NCBI GenBank assembly: GCA_964474045.1 | Contig: CAYYRC010000008.1 | Span: forward strand, 1 to 64,000 | Reading direction: 5' to 3' | Length of the DNA stretch: 64,000 bases | Source of the DNA: JACJWR01 sp964474045 | GTDB taxonomy: Bacteria; Actinomycetota; Actinomycetes; S36-B12; UBA10799 | In this document: one piece after another, positions 10,553-19,421 of the stretch | Layout of the letters: every line of letters starts with the position of its first letter | Numbering within the stretch: the first letter of the stretch is position 1 | Translations under genes and position numbers: made by a program | The notes under the pieces: generated by a model | Told to the model about the DNA's origin: nothing | The model's database searches: none | The model's input: the letters and a program-made list of their open reading frames with translations, nothing else

Positions 10553-11197
10553 TTAGTCCGGCAGGCTCGCATCCTCGAACTCCGCCAAATCCACCACGTC
10601 GGACGAATCCTCCGAATCCTCCGAATCCTCCTCCTCGGCAGCCTGGAGCGCCGCCCGCATCGCGCTCGCGGCGACGGAACTGGAGTAACCCCGCCGCAGC
10701 AGCGCCGCCATCACGCGGCGCTCCCGGACGCGCCGCTCGAGTCCGGCCGTAGACCGTACTTTGCGCTCGGCGACCTTGAGCGCCGCGGAGTGCTCGGCCC
10801 CGTCATCGATCGCCTCGAGCGCCGACTCAATGTCCTGTTCTTCGACTCCCTTGCGTCGCAACTCCTCACGGATCACGCGTCGTGACGCCTGCTTGACCTC
10901 GTGCCGTGATCGCGCCCACATGCGCGCGTACTCCGCGTCGTCGATCAGGCCCAACTCGGTGAAGCGGTCGAGCATCTGGGCTGCCGTCTGGTTGGGAACC
11001 CCCCGCGCCGACAGCAGCTGGGCCAGCTGCGCCCGTGTACGCGGGGCAGCCGTGAGCGAGCGCAGCATGATGGCTCGCGCCACATCCCGCGGGTCCGCAT
11101 CGGGTCCGTGCGCGGCAGCCGAGTCGGGAGTCGGCACCTGTGGGCGCGCGAGCCGTCGACCGGCCGCGGCCCTGTGCGGCGCGGACACCGGCCTCAC
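10553..11197 (-). CDS. recX: Recombination regulator RecX
   Basis: A 214-residue RecX, which binds RecA filaments and limits their activity. The three-helix repeats are visible (TRAQLAQLLSARGV, LGLIDDAEYARMWARSR, RVIREELRRKGVEEQDI). The GTG start overlaps the recA stop in GTGA (11194-11197), so RecX is coupled to RecA synthesis. The last 25 residues are an acidic stretch encoded by a short tandem repeat of a 9-base unit (EDSEDSEDS). Confidence 0.95.
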   Translation of the reverse strand: MRPVSAPHRAAAGRRLARPQVPTPDSAAAHGPDADPRDVARAIMLRSLTAAPRTRAQLAQLLSARGVPNQTAAQMLDRFTELGLIDDAEYARMWARSRHEVKQASRRVIREELRRKGVEEQDIESALEAIDDGAEHSAALKVAERKVRSTAGLERRVRERRVMAALLRRGYSSSVAASAMRAALQAAEEEDSEDSEDSSDVVDLAEFEDASLPD

Positions 11198-12330
11198 CGA
11201 TCCACTGGGCGGAGGTCAATCGGGGCGTCGATGTCGATGGGCCTCGCCGGCTGCCTGCCGGGCTGCACCTCCGAGGTCTCGGCCGGGGCGTCCAGCCGCG
11301 GGCCGACGCCGAGCTTCTCCTTGATGCGCTTCTCGATCTCGTCGGCCAGGTCCGGGTTGTCCCGCAGGAAGGCCCGGGCATTCTCCTTGCCCTGTCCCAG
11401 CTGGTCGCCCTCGTACGTGTACCAGGCGCCGGACTTGCGCACGAAGCCGTGCTCGACGCCCATGTCGATCAGGCCGCCCTCGCGGGAGATGCCCTGCCCA
11501 TAGAGGATGTCGAACTCGGCCTGCTTGAACGGCGGGGCCATCTTGTTCTTGACGACCTTCACCCGCGTCCGTGATCCGACCGGGTCAGAGCCATCCTTCA
11601 GCGTCTCGATGCGACGCACGTCCAAGCGGACCGAGGAGTAGAACTTGAGCGCCCGGCCGCCGGTCGTCGTCTCCGGGCTGCCGAACATCACGCCGATCTT
11701 CTCGCGCAGCTGGTTGATGAAGATCGCGGTCGTGCCTGTGCCGTTGAGCGCACCGGTCATCTTGCGCAGGGCCTGGCTCATGAGGCGCGCCTGCAGACCC
11801 ACGTGGCTGTCGCCCATCTCGCCCTCGATCTCAGCCTTCGGCGTCAGCGCCGCGACCGAGTCGATCACGATGATGTCGATCGCCCCAGAGCGGATCAGCA
11901 TGTCAGCGATCTCCAGCGCCGACTCCCCCGTGTCGGGCTGGCTGACGAGCAGGGCGTCGATGTCCACGCCCAGTCGGGCCGCATACTCGGGGTCGAGGGC
12001 ATGCTCGGCATCGATGAACGCCGCGATACCGCCGGCGGCCTGCGCCGAGGCGATGGCGTGCAGCGCGACGGTCGTCTTGCCCGAGGACTCCGGGCCGTAG
12101 ACCTCCACCACGCGACCGCGCGGCAGACCGCCGATGCCCAAGGCGATGTCCAGGGCGATGGCACCGGTGGGGATGACCTCCACCGGGGGGCGGGACTCGT
12201 CGCCGAGCCGCATGACGGAGCCTTTGCCGAAGTTCTTCTCGATCGTGGCGAGGGCTTGGTCAAGCGCCTTCTCGCGGTCGCCGGCGCGGCCGACGGGCTG
12301 GTGGCGGGAGGATGAGGAATCTCTGGCCAT
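11194..12330 (-). CDS. recA: Recombinase RecA
   Basis: A 378-residue RecA with Walker A GPESSGKT at 79-86, Walker B IIVIDSVAAL, and the L2 loop INQLREKIGVMFG. There is no intein, unlike M. tuberculosis RecA. It forms filaments on single-stranded DNA, drives strand exchange and stimulates LexA cleavage. The ATG at 12328-12330 is preceded by GAGAGGTG; an in-frame GTG far upstream (12441) lies before the promoter and is rejected. Both ends are longer than in E. coli: about 17 extra N-terminal residues and a Pro-rich C-terminus. Two DNA-damage control elements lie upstream. Confidence 0.98.
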   Translation of the reverse strand: MARDSSSSRHQPVGRAGDREKALDQALATIEKNFGKGSVMRLGDESRPPVEVIPTGAIALDIALGIGGLPRGRVVEVYGPESSGKTTVALHAIASAQAAGGIAAFIDAEHALDPEYAARLGVDIDALLVSQPDTGESALEIADMLIRSGAIDIIVIDSVAALTPKAEIEGEMGDSHVGLQARLMSQALRKMTGALNGTGTTAIFINQLREKIGVMFGSPETTTGGRALKFYSSVRLDVRRIETLKDGSDPVGSRTRVKVVKNKMAPPFKQAEFDILYGQGISREGGLIDMGVEHGFVRKSGAWYTYEGDQLGQGKENARAFLRDNPDLADEIEKRIKEKLGVGPRLDAPAETSEVQPGRQPARPIDIDAPIDLRPVDR

Positions 12331-12397
12331 GGGTGCGCACCTCTCAGGTCCTGGGCCGCGCATGGACCGCGCCGCCGGATTGTCTGGCTCTGTCCGC

Positions 12398-12420
12398 ACG
12401 CTAGGCGGGACCTCCGACAC
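12398..12420 (-). promoter_or_regulatory. RecA-NDp type (LexA-independent) damage promoter of recA
   Basis: The minus strand reads GTGTCGGAG, 8 bases, then TAGCGT. This fits the mycobacterial RecA-NDp motif tTGTCRgtg-N8-TAnnnT with two mismatches in the left part. In mycobacteria such promoters depend on the PafBC activator. Transcription would start about 60 bases before the recA ATG. Confidence 0.65.
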
Positions 12421-12480
12421 AATCCAGGACGCGGCGCGCATCTGTGGATGGCTTGCGCGGCGTTCGACTCGAACTCTAGC

Positions 12481-12494
12481 CGTACGCCTGTTCG
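12481..12494. promoter_or_regulatory. LexA (SOS) box upstream of recA
   Basis: CGTACGCCTGTTCG has one mismatch in the arms of CGAAC-N4-GTTCG. It lies about 150 bases upstream of recA and 60 bases beyond the LexA-independent promoter, matching the two-promoter layout of mycobacterial recA. The rest of 12331-12564 holds the leader and ribosome site. Confidence 0.75.
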
Positions 12495-12564
12495 AATGGA
12501 AGGTATTCGACCGGCGCGCCGCGGATTGCCCGCGCTTCCAAGCCGACCGCCCGTGGCTCCGGTG

Positions 12565-14340
12565 TCAGCCGCGCACGATCTGGACGATGTGGCCGATCGC
12601 CTCCACCAGTTCCACGTCCCGCCGCTCGCCGGTGGCCCGGTCCTTCACCTCGATCACACCGTCGCCCAGCTTGCGCCCGACGACCACGATGGTCGGCACC
12701 CCGATCAGCTCGGAGTCGTTGAACTTCACCCCGGCCGAGGGCCCCCGACGGTCGTCGTACAGCACAGTCAGACCCGACTGCACCAGCCCCGAGACCAGCA
12801 CCTCGCCAGCCTCGAAGATGGCATCGTCCTTCCCCGCGGCCACGACATGGACGTCGGCCGGCGCCACCGAGCGCGGCCACACGATGCCGCGGTCGTCGTG
12901 ATGCTGCTCCACGATGGCCCCCACGGCGCGCGAGACCCCGATCCCGTAGGAGCCCATCGTCACGACGCGCGACTTGCCGTTCTCGTCCAGGACCGTCAGG
13001 TCCAGGGCCTCGGCGTACTTGCGCCCCAGTTGGAAGATGTGCCCGATCTCGATCCCGCGGTCCAGCGTCAGCTCGCCGCCGCACTGCGGGCAGGTGTCAC
13101 CGGCGCGCACCTCCGCCGCCTCGATCCACCCATCCCCGACGAAGTCGCGCCCGGCGACCAGGTCGTAGACGTGGTTGCCCTTGGTGTTGGCGCCGGTGAT
13201 CCACCGCGACCCGGCCACGACGCGCGGATCAAGCAGGTAGCGGACTCCGCTGGTGGATTCCGCGCCGAGGGCGCCGGGTCCGATATAGCCCTTGACCAGC
13301 GCCGGATACTGGGCGAAATCGACTTCCTCGAACGGCCGCACCTCGGCCGGGTGCACGGCCGCCTCGAGCCGCTTGAGGTCCACCTCGCGGTCGCCGGGAA
13401 GCCCGATCGCCAGGGGTTCGCTGCGGCCGTCAGGGTAGGTCAGCATGACGACGACGTTCTTCAACGTGTCGCCGCCGTTCCACTCCCGATCCTCCCGGCG
13501 CAACTCGGGGCGCGCGTTCGAGATCGCCACCAGCGCGTCGATCGTCGGCGTGTCGGGGGTGTCCTCAACGTGGGCGGCCGGCAGTTCCGCGACATCTACC
13601 TCCGGCGCGGGCGGCACAACCGTCGACACGGCCTCCGTGTTGGCCGCGTAGTCGCAGCTGGCGCAGCGCACGAACTCGTCCTCGCCGACTTCGCTGGGCG
13701 CCAGGAACTCCTCGCTCTTGGAGCCTCCCATGGCGCCGGCCTGGGCGGACACGATGACATAGTCCAGGGCCAGCTCGCCGAAGGTGGCGATGTAAGCCCG
13801 GCGGTGCTGGTCATAGGAGATGCTCAGACCCTCGTCCGTCAAGTCGAAGGAGTACGAGTCCTTCATGACGAACTCGCGACCCCGCAGGATGCCCGCCCGT
13901 GGTCGCGCCTCATCGCGGTACTTGGTCTGGATCTGGTAGAGCGATACCGGAAGGTCCTTGTAGGACGAGTACGTGCTCTTGACCAGGTCGGTGAACATCT
14001 CCTCGTGCGTGGGCCCGAGGAGGTAGTCGTTCTCGCGGCGGTCCTGCAGCCGGAAGAGAGTGTCGCCGTACTCGTCCCAGCGCCCCGTGGCCTGGTAGAG
14101 GTCCCGCGGCAGGAGTGCGGGGAAGTGAACCTCCTGGAATCCGGCGCCGTCCATGTTGCTGCGCACAACCTGCTCCACGTTGCGCAGCACGCGCACCCCC
14201 AGCGGCAGCCAGCTGAAGATGCCCGGCGCCACGCGACGGACGTACCCGGCCCGCACCAGCAGGCGGTGGCTGGGGACCTCGGCGTCGGCGGGGTCATCGC
14301 GCAGCGTGCGCAGGAACAGCGACGACATCCGCAACAGCAC
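12565..14340 (-). CDS. proS: Prolyl-tRNA synthetase, bacterial type with editing domain
   Basis: Charges tRNA-Pro. The 591-residue protein is of bacterial type: class II motif 1 near the N-terminus, motif 2 (TKYRDEARPRAG), the inserted YbaK-like editing domain (about residues 225-390), motif 3 (MGSYGIGVSR) and the anticodon-binding domain at the end. A four-cysteine-like pattern (VRCASCDY) and a CPQC pair are present. I chose the GTG at 14340 because GGAAGGGG lies 5 bases upstream; an ATG four codons later is the alternative. Confidence 0.97.
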   Translation of the reverse strand: MLLRMSSLFLRTLRDDPADAEVPSHRLLVRAGYVRRVAPGIFSWLPLGVRVLRNVEQVVRSNMDGAGFQEVHFPALLPRDLYQATGRWDEYGDTLFRLQDRRENDYLLGPTHEEMFTDLVKSTYSSYKDLPVSLYQIQTKYRDEARPRAGILRGREFVMKDSYSFDLTDEGLSISYDQHRRAYIATFGELALDYVIVSAQAGAMGGSKSEEFLAPSEVGEDEFVRCASCDYAANTEAVSTVVPPAPEVDVAELPAAHVEDTPDTPTIDALVAISNARPELRREDREWNGGDTLKNVVVMLTYPDGRSEPLAIGLPGDREVDLKRLEAAVHPAEVRPFEEVDFAQYPALVKGYIGPGALGAESTSGVRYLLDPRVVAGSRWITGANTKGNHVYDLVAGRDFVGDGWIEAAEVRAGDTCPQCGGELTLDRGIEIGHIFQLGRKYAEALDLTVLDENGKSRVVTMGSYGIGVSRAVGAIVEQHHDDRGIVWPRSVAPADVHVVAAGKDDAIFEAGEVLVSGLVQSGLTVLYDDRRGPSAGVKFNDSELIGVPTIVVVGRKLGDGVIEVKDRATGERRDVELVEAIGHIVQIVRG

Positions 14341-14388
14341 GGGGACCCCTTCCGGTGGACTGACCTGCGTCAGCCTACCCGCGCGGGC

Positions 14389-15210
14389 TCAGAACTGGAT
14401 CGAAGCCATCCGACCGACTTGCCGGAAGCCCGCCCTGCGGTACGCGCGCAGAGCACGGGTGTTGAAGTCGTTGACATACAGCGACACGTCCGCCGCCACC
14501 CCCCGGGCGAGGGCGACCGAGGCGACCACCGCGCCGGCGGCCATCCCGCGGCCACGGAACTCGGGCGCCACCCACACCCCCTGCAGTTGCCCGACCGAAC
14601 GTCCGACGACGGCGAGCTCGGACTTGAAAACGACGACCCCGCCGTCGTCGATCCGACAGAACAGGCGTCCGGAGCGGATGAGCCACGCCAGGCGCGCGCG
14701 GTAGGCCGACTCGCTGGAGTTGACCAGCGGGGATCGCCCGACCTCCTCGGTGAACATGGCGACGCTGGGCTCGAAGAGCGCCCCCACGTCGTCCGGCCGG
14801 GCCAGGCGCACCCCCGGATCAGGCAGGGCCTGCGGCACCTCGTCGGCCACCATCAGCGGCTGGTTCGTCCGCTCCGCGCGCGCCGGTCCCCAGTGCTCGC
14901 GCAACTCCTCCCAGAGCTCCACCACCAGCGCGGCCGGTCCAACGATTGCCTCCCCCCGGCGCGGCCCGCGACGCAACTGGCTCGCGAGCGCCGCCATGGC
15001 CGCCACCTCGCCGGCGGGGACGACGTTCGCGCCGACATAGACCAACCCGCGGAGCCGGCCGCGGCGGAACGAGCCCCACACGTCCCCCCCGCAGCGATTG
15101 ACACCATAGGCGGCGACGCGCGAGATGAGGAAGCAGTTGGCCACGGGGGCCGCGGCCAACAGCACCTCCACCCGCCCCTGGTCGGCATCCAGCAGCCGCC
15201 TGACCTCCAC
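14389..15210 (-). CDS. GNAT-family N-acetyltransferase with N-terminal DUF4081-type domain
   Basis: A 273-residue protein. The C-terminal half is a GNAT fold with the acetyl-CoA loop VWVAPEFRGRGMAAG and a typical NDFNTRALRAYRRAGF ending; the N-terminal half fits the DUF4081 domain that accompanies it in actinobacteria. A homologous gene beside ispG exists in M. tuberculosis (Rv2867c). The substrate is unknown. A TAGATT element 6 bases before the GTG start suggests a leaderless message. Confidence 0.88.
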   Translation of the reverse strand: MEVRRLLDADQGRVEVLLAAAPVANCFLISRVAAYGVNRCGGDVWGSFRRGRLRGLVYVGANVVPAGEVAAMAALASQLRRGPRRGEAIVGPAALVVELWEELREHWGPARAERTNQPLMVADEVPQALPDPGVRLARPDDVGALFEPSVAMFTEEVGRSPLVNSSESAYRARLAWLIRSGRLFCRIDDGGVVVFKSELAVVGRSVGQLQGVWVAPEFRGRGMAAGAVVASVALARGVAADVSLYVNDFNTRALRAYRRAGFRQVGRMASIQF

Positions 15211-15216
15211 AGCCGC

Positions 15217-15222
15217 AATCTA
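15217..15222 (-). promoter_or_regulatory. -10 element for leaderless GNAT gene
   Basis: TAGATT on the minus strand, then GCGGCT and the GTG start at 15210. No ribosome site is visible. Confidence 0.45.
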
Positions 15223-15249
15223 CGCGGAGCTGCTCAGCCGTACCCACCC

Positions 15250-15277
15250 TTGACAAGCATGTACTATGTAGTACACA
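15250..15277 (+). promoter_or_regulatory. Promoter of the XRE-regulator operon
   Basis: A perfect TTGACA at 15250-15255, a 16-base spacer and TACACA at 15272-15277. The predicted transcription start falls within a base or two of the ATG at 15286, so the message should be leaderless. This is the most canonical -35 element I found in the window. Confidence 0.6.
15260..15275. promoter_or_regulatory. Palindromic operator within the XRE promoter
   Basis: TGTACTATGTAGTACA is a perfect inverted repeat of 7-base arms around TG. It fills the spacer and touches the -10 element, the position expected for autorepression by the XRE protein encoded 10 bases downstream. Binding is inferred. Confidence 0.6.
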
Positions 15278-15285
15278 CTAAACAT

Positions 15286-15684
15286 ATGGACGGGGATGAA
15301 GGACGGGAGGCTGGCGCGAAGAGCCTCGCCGCCGGCTTCGGCGCGGTCATCCGAGCCCGCCGGGAGCAGCTGCGCGCCGCAGGCGACCAGTCCTTCTCCG
15401 TTCGCCAGGTGGCTGGGCGGATCGGGGTCGAGCCCTCGTTCCTGAGCAAGGTCGAGCGCGGCGAGGCGCAGCCACCCTCGGAGCTGAGGATCCGGGCGCT
15501 GGCCGACGAGCTGGGGCTGGACCCGGACGTCCTGCTGGCGCTGGCGGGGAAGGTCTCCAGCGACCTGCTGGACGTGATTCGCAGGCGCCCCGAGCTGTTC
15601 GGGGCGCTCCTGCGGTCGCTGCGCGATCTGCCCGACCACGCAGTTGTACGACTCGTGCGCGAAGTGCGCGACGGGGATTGGTGA
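15286..15684 (+). CDS. XRE-family helix-turn-helix transcriptional regulator
   Basis: A 132-residue protein with a Cro/C1-type helix-turn-helix at about residues 36-75 (SVRQVAGRIGVEPSFLSKVERGEAQ in pieces) and a short helical C-terminus (LLRSLRDLPDHAVVRLVREV) that may dimerise. The frame is open further upstream with an ATG at 15259, but that ATG lies inside the operator between -35 and -10, so the ATG at 15286 is preferred. No ribosome site is present, consistent with leaderless expression. It is followed 16 bases later by a gene of unknown function, so the two form an operon. It probably represses its own promoter. Confidence 0.88.
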   Translation: MDGDEGREAGAKSLAAGFGAVIRARREQLRAAGDQSFSVRQVAGRIGVEPSFLSKVERGEAQPPSELRIRALADELGLDPDVLLALAGKVSSDLLDVIRRRPELFGALLRSLRDLPDHAVVRLVREVRDGDW

Positions 15685-15700
15685 GAAGAGGGGACGCAAG

Positions 15701-16765
15701 ATGATCGAGCTACGCGACGACGCGCTGGTGTTCAGCAGCCCGGAGGTGCACCGGGATGCCACGTTCAACATCGGCTTCCAGCGCACGCTGAGGATTCCCG
15801 ACGACGGTAGCACCTACCCGCTGCCCGCCGGGCTGGGCAGGTTCCCGCTGCGGCATGTGGACGACTTCGGTGACCGCCTGCCGGCACAGTGGCGCGCCCG
15901 CGGGGGCGTCATGCTGCCGATGTACCAGGCAGAGGCGATGTGGCTGAACTTCAGCGGCGGCTATCCCTGGGCGGTGAAGATCGCGGCGGGCCTCGTCAAC
16001 GCCGTCAGCGGCGAGTCCTGGGACGTGGGGCTGCACAGCACCACCGAGCAACTGCCGCCTGGGAGTTGGTGCGCAACCGGCGTTCCTTCGGAGATCACCC
16101 CGCAGGACTACCTCACCGTGCCCGAGCAGCCCTGGCTGGACGGCTTCAACGTGGGGTCGGGCCAGATCCGGCAGTTCGTGGCCATGCCCCTCGGCGGCGG
16201 CCACACGGCCGAGGAGCAGGTGACGGGCCAGGGGAAGCACGGCGGTCTGCAGATCCTGGCGTACCCGATGCGGGCCGAGGCCTACGAGGAGCGCTTCGGC
16301 ACGCGGTGGGCGTCCGCCGGGGGCTATGAGGACATCGACAAGTACGCCATGGCCACGACCTTGGAGTGCGCTGCACCGCCCCCCGACATGGGCCTAGGCC
16401 TGGGCGGCCTCATGCGGCAGGAGATCCTGGCCGACCCCTTCGGCGTGGACGCCTGGGACCTGCAACACCCCTCGCGCTGCTTCGTGCACCTGACCAACTC
16501 CGAGCAGTGGGCTCGGATCACCGGCGAGGCGTCGCCGACGCGGCCGCCGACAGCCGCCGACTACGCCCGCGCGCGCATTCCCTGGTTCGACTACTACGCC
16601 CACGGCGAGGTGGTCCCGGGTTCGCCGGAGCTGGCCGATCTGAAGTCCGTGGCCGAGGTCAGCGCACACGCCGGGGGCGATCCCCTGGACGATGGCAGCA
16701 TCCCGATCGACCGCGTCACCGTGGTGCGGCCCCGCGATCCCTACCGGGTGTCGGAGCGCTGGTAG
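15701..16765 (+). CDS. Conserved protein of unknown function, operon partner of the XRE regulator
   Basis: A 354-residue soluble protein without a signal peptide or membrane segment. Conserved-looking blocks include a central LPMYQAEAMWLNF, the segment QDYLTVPEQPWLDGF, then IRQFVAMPLGGGHTAEEQVTG and HGGLQILAYPMR. I have the impression of a widespread bacterial family with these blocks but cannot name a domain or reaction. The ATG at 15701 has GAGGGG 8 bases upstream; an earlier in-frame ATG (15644) lies inside the regulator gene. Two-gene structure with a self-regulating XRE protein resembles stress or toxin-antitoxin-like modules, but the partner is much larger than usual toxins and no toxin motif is seen. 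Confidence 0.8.
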   Translation: MIELRDDALVFSSPEVHRDATFNIGFQRTLRIPDDGSTYPLPAGLGRFPLRHVDDFGDRLPAQWRARGGVMLPMYQAEAMWLNFSGGYPWAVKIAAGLVNAVSGESWDVGLHSTTEQLPPGSWCATGVPSEITPQDYLTVPEQPWLDGFNVGSGQIRQFVAMPLGGGHTAEEQVTGQGKHGGLQILAYPMRAEAYEERFGTRWASAGGYEDIDKYAMATTLECAAPPPDMGLGLGGLMRQEILADPFGVDAWDLQHPSRCFVHLTNSEQWARITGEASPTRPPTAADYARARIPWFDYYAHGEVVPGSPELADLKSVAEVSAHAGGDPLDDGSIPIDRVTVVRPRDPYRVSERW

Positions 16766-16799
16766 CCCGCAGAACGGACCCGTCAAACGCGGGGTGCCG

Positions 16800-17960
<1,161 letters not shown>

Positions 17961-18082
17961 GGCTGCTCCCTCGTCGTCGCCTGCGGCGACTGCAACGGCA
18001 GATGGGCTGGCTTCGTGCTCATTATCCCCCAAGTCCCTGCCGCGGGCGGCGCGCGCCGGGGCCGACCTCTGGTGATAGTGCG

Positions 18083-19375
18083 CTAGGTGATCTTCACCGG
18101 AGCCACAATGTCGGCGTACACCAGCAACAGGCTCACAACGATCAGCAGGCCCGACACCGCATAGGCGATCGGCAGCGCCCTGGCCACATCGACCGGACCC
18201 GGATCGGGCTTGTGGCGCAGCTTGGCCACCTGCCGACGGCCACCCTCGTAGAGCGCGCCCGCGATGTGGCCGCCGTCCAACGGCAGCAGCGGGATGAGGT
18301 TGAAGAGGAACAAGAACAGGTTGATCGAGGCGATCAGGCCGATCAGCTGCGCGATCTTCCAACTGCCCGGCAGGTCGGCGCCGGCGATGTCGCCGGAGAT
18401 TCGACCAGCTCCCACCATGCCGATCGGGCCGTTGGGGTCGCGCTGGGAGTCGCCGAACGCTGCTCCTGCCACTCCGACGAGCTTGGCCGGGAACGACACC
18501 AGGGCCTGGGCGGAACGGACTGACAGCCCCCACACCTCACCGGGCACGGCTGTGATCGACATCGGCGTCAGCACGAAGGTCGGGCCCACCCCGAGGAAGG
18601 GACGCATCGTGGTCTGGTCGGTCACCTCGCCGTTGACCACCACCGGCCGTTCCACCATGTCCAGCGTCACGGGCAGGACGACGTCCCGCCCGTCGCGCAC
18701 CACGGTCACCGTGGTGGCGCCGGCGCCCTGCGCGGTCAGGGCTGCAGTGAAGGCATCCCAGGAATCCACCGGGGTGGCGCCCAGCGCCACGATCTGGTCC
18801 TGCTCCTGCACACCTGCCCGAGCCGCGGCGCTTGTCGGCGCGCCGGCCGGGCATGAGCCGTCCTCGGCCGCAGCTGCCGGCAGGCATTGGCTGACCGAGC
18901 TCACCGTCAGGCTGGGACCGGGTGTGCCGAAGCCGACGAACATGATCCCGAACAGGATGAGCGCCAGGATCAGGTTCATCACCGGGCCGCCGAACATGAC
19001 GACCAGCTTCTTGGGCACCGACAGGTTGTAGAACGTCCGCTCGCGGTCGGCGTCGGTCAGCACCTCGGCCTCGGACTCGTTGCGGGCCTGATCCACGAGC
19101 ATCCCCAGGCGGCCGGTGCTCGATTTGCGCATCGTGCCGTCGGGCCGTGGCGGGAACATGCCGATCATCCGGACATAGCCGCCCAGCGGGATCGCCTTCA
19201 CCCCGTAGTCGGTCTCACCCTTGCGCTTGGACCACACCGTCGGGCCGAAGCCGATGAAGTACTCGGTCACCTTCACGCCGAACTTCTTCGCGGGCACCAT
19301 GTGCCCCACCTCGTGCAGCGCGATCGAGGCCATGATGCCGACGATGAAGACGATGATCCCGACGAGCGTCAGCAT
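18083..19375 (-). CDS. rseP: Site-2 intramembrane zinc metalloprotease (RseP/Rip1 type, M50)
   Basis: A 430-residue membrane protease that cleaves transmembrane substrates such as anti-sigma factors. The zinc motif HEVGH is at residues 21-25 in the first membrane helix, the FGGPVMN motif follows a second helix, a periplasmic PDZ domain occupies the middle, and the third zinc ligand lies in LPLDGGH before the last helices. AGGAGGG places the start at the ATG 19375; the GTG at 19384 has the ribosome site adjoining it and is rejected. It lies between dxr and ispG. Confidence 0.95.
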   Translation of the reverse strand: MLTLVGIIVFIVGIMASIALHEVGHMVPAKKFGVKVTEYFIGFGPTVWSKRKGETDYGVKAIPLGGYVRMIGMFPPRPDGTMRKSSTGRLGMLVDQARNESEAEVLTDADRERTFYNLSVPKKLVVMFGGPVMNLILALILFGIMFVGFGTPGPSLTVSSVSQCLPAAAAEDGSCPAGAPTSAAARAGVQEQDQIVALGATPVDSWDAFTAALTAQGAGATTVTVVRDGRDVVLPVTLDMVERPVVVNGEVTDQTTMRPFLGVGPTFVLTPMSITAVPGEVWGLSVRSAQALVSFPAKLVGVAGAAFGDSQRDPNGPIGMVGAGRISGDIAGADLPGSWKIAQLIGLIASINLFLFLFNLIPLLPLDGGHIAGALYEGGRRQVAKLRHKPDPGPVDVARALPIAYAVSGLLIVVSLLLVYADIVAPVKIT

Positions 19376-19421
19376 GCCCCGCACCCTCCTGGGCCGAATT
19401 GACGCCAGTGGTCGCCGAACC

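Noticed and set aside
11194..12330. Intein in recA, as in M. tuberculosis
   Set aside because: The coding sequence is continuous through Walker A, L1 and L2 with no insertion.
12448..15684. Very long plus-strand open frame (over 1000 codons) across proS and the GNAT gene
   Set aside because: It is the antisense shadow of two clear minus-strand genes, caused by high GC. Only its last 133 codons, with their own promoter, are a real gene.
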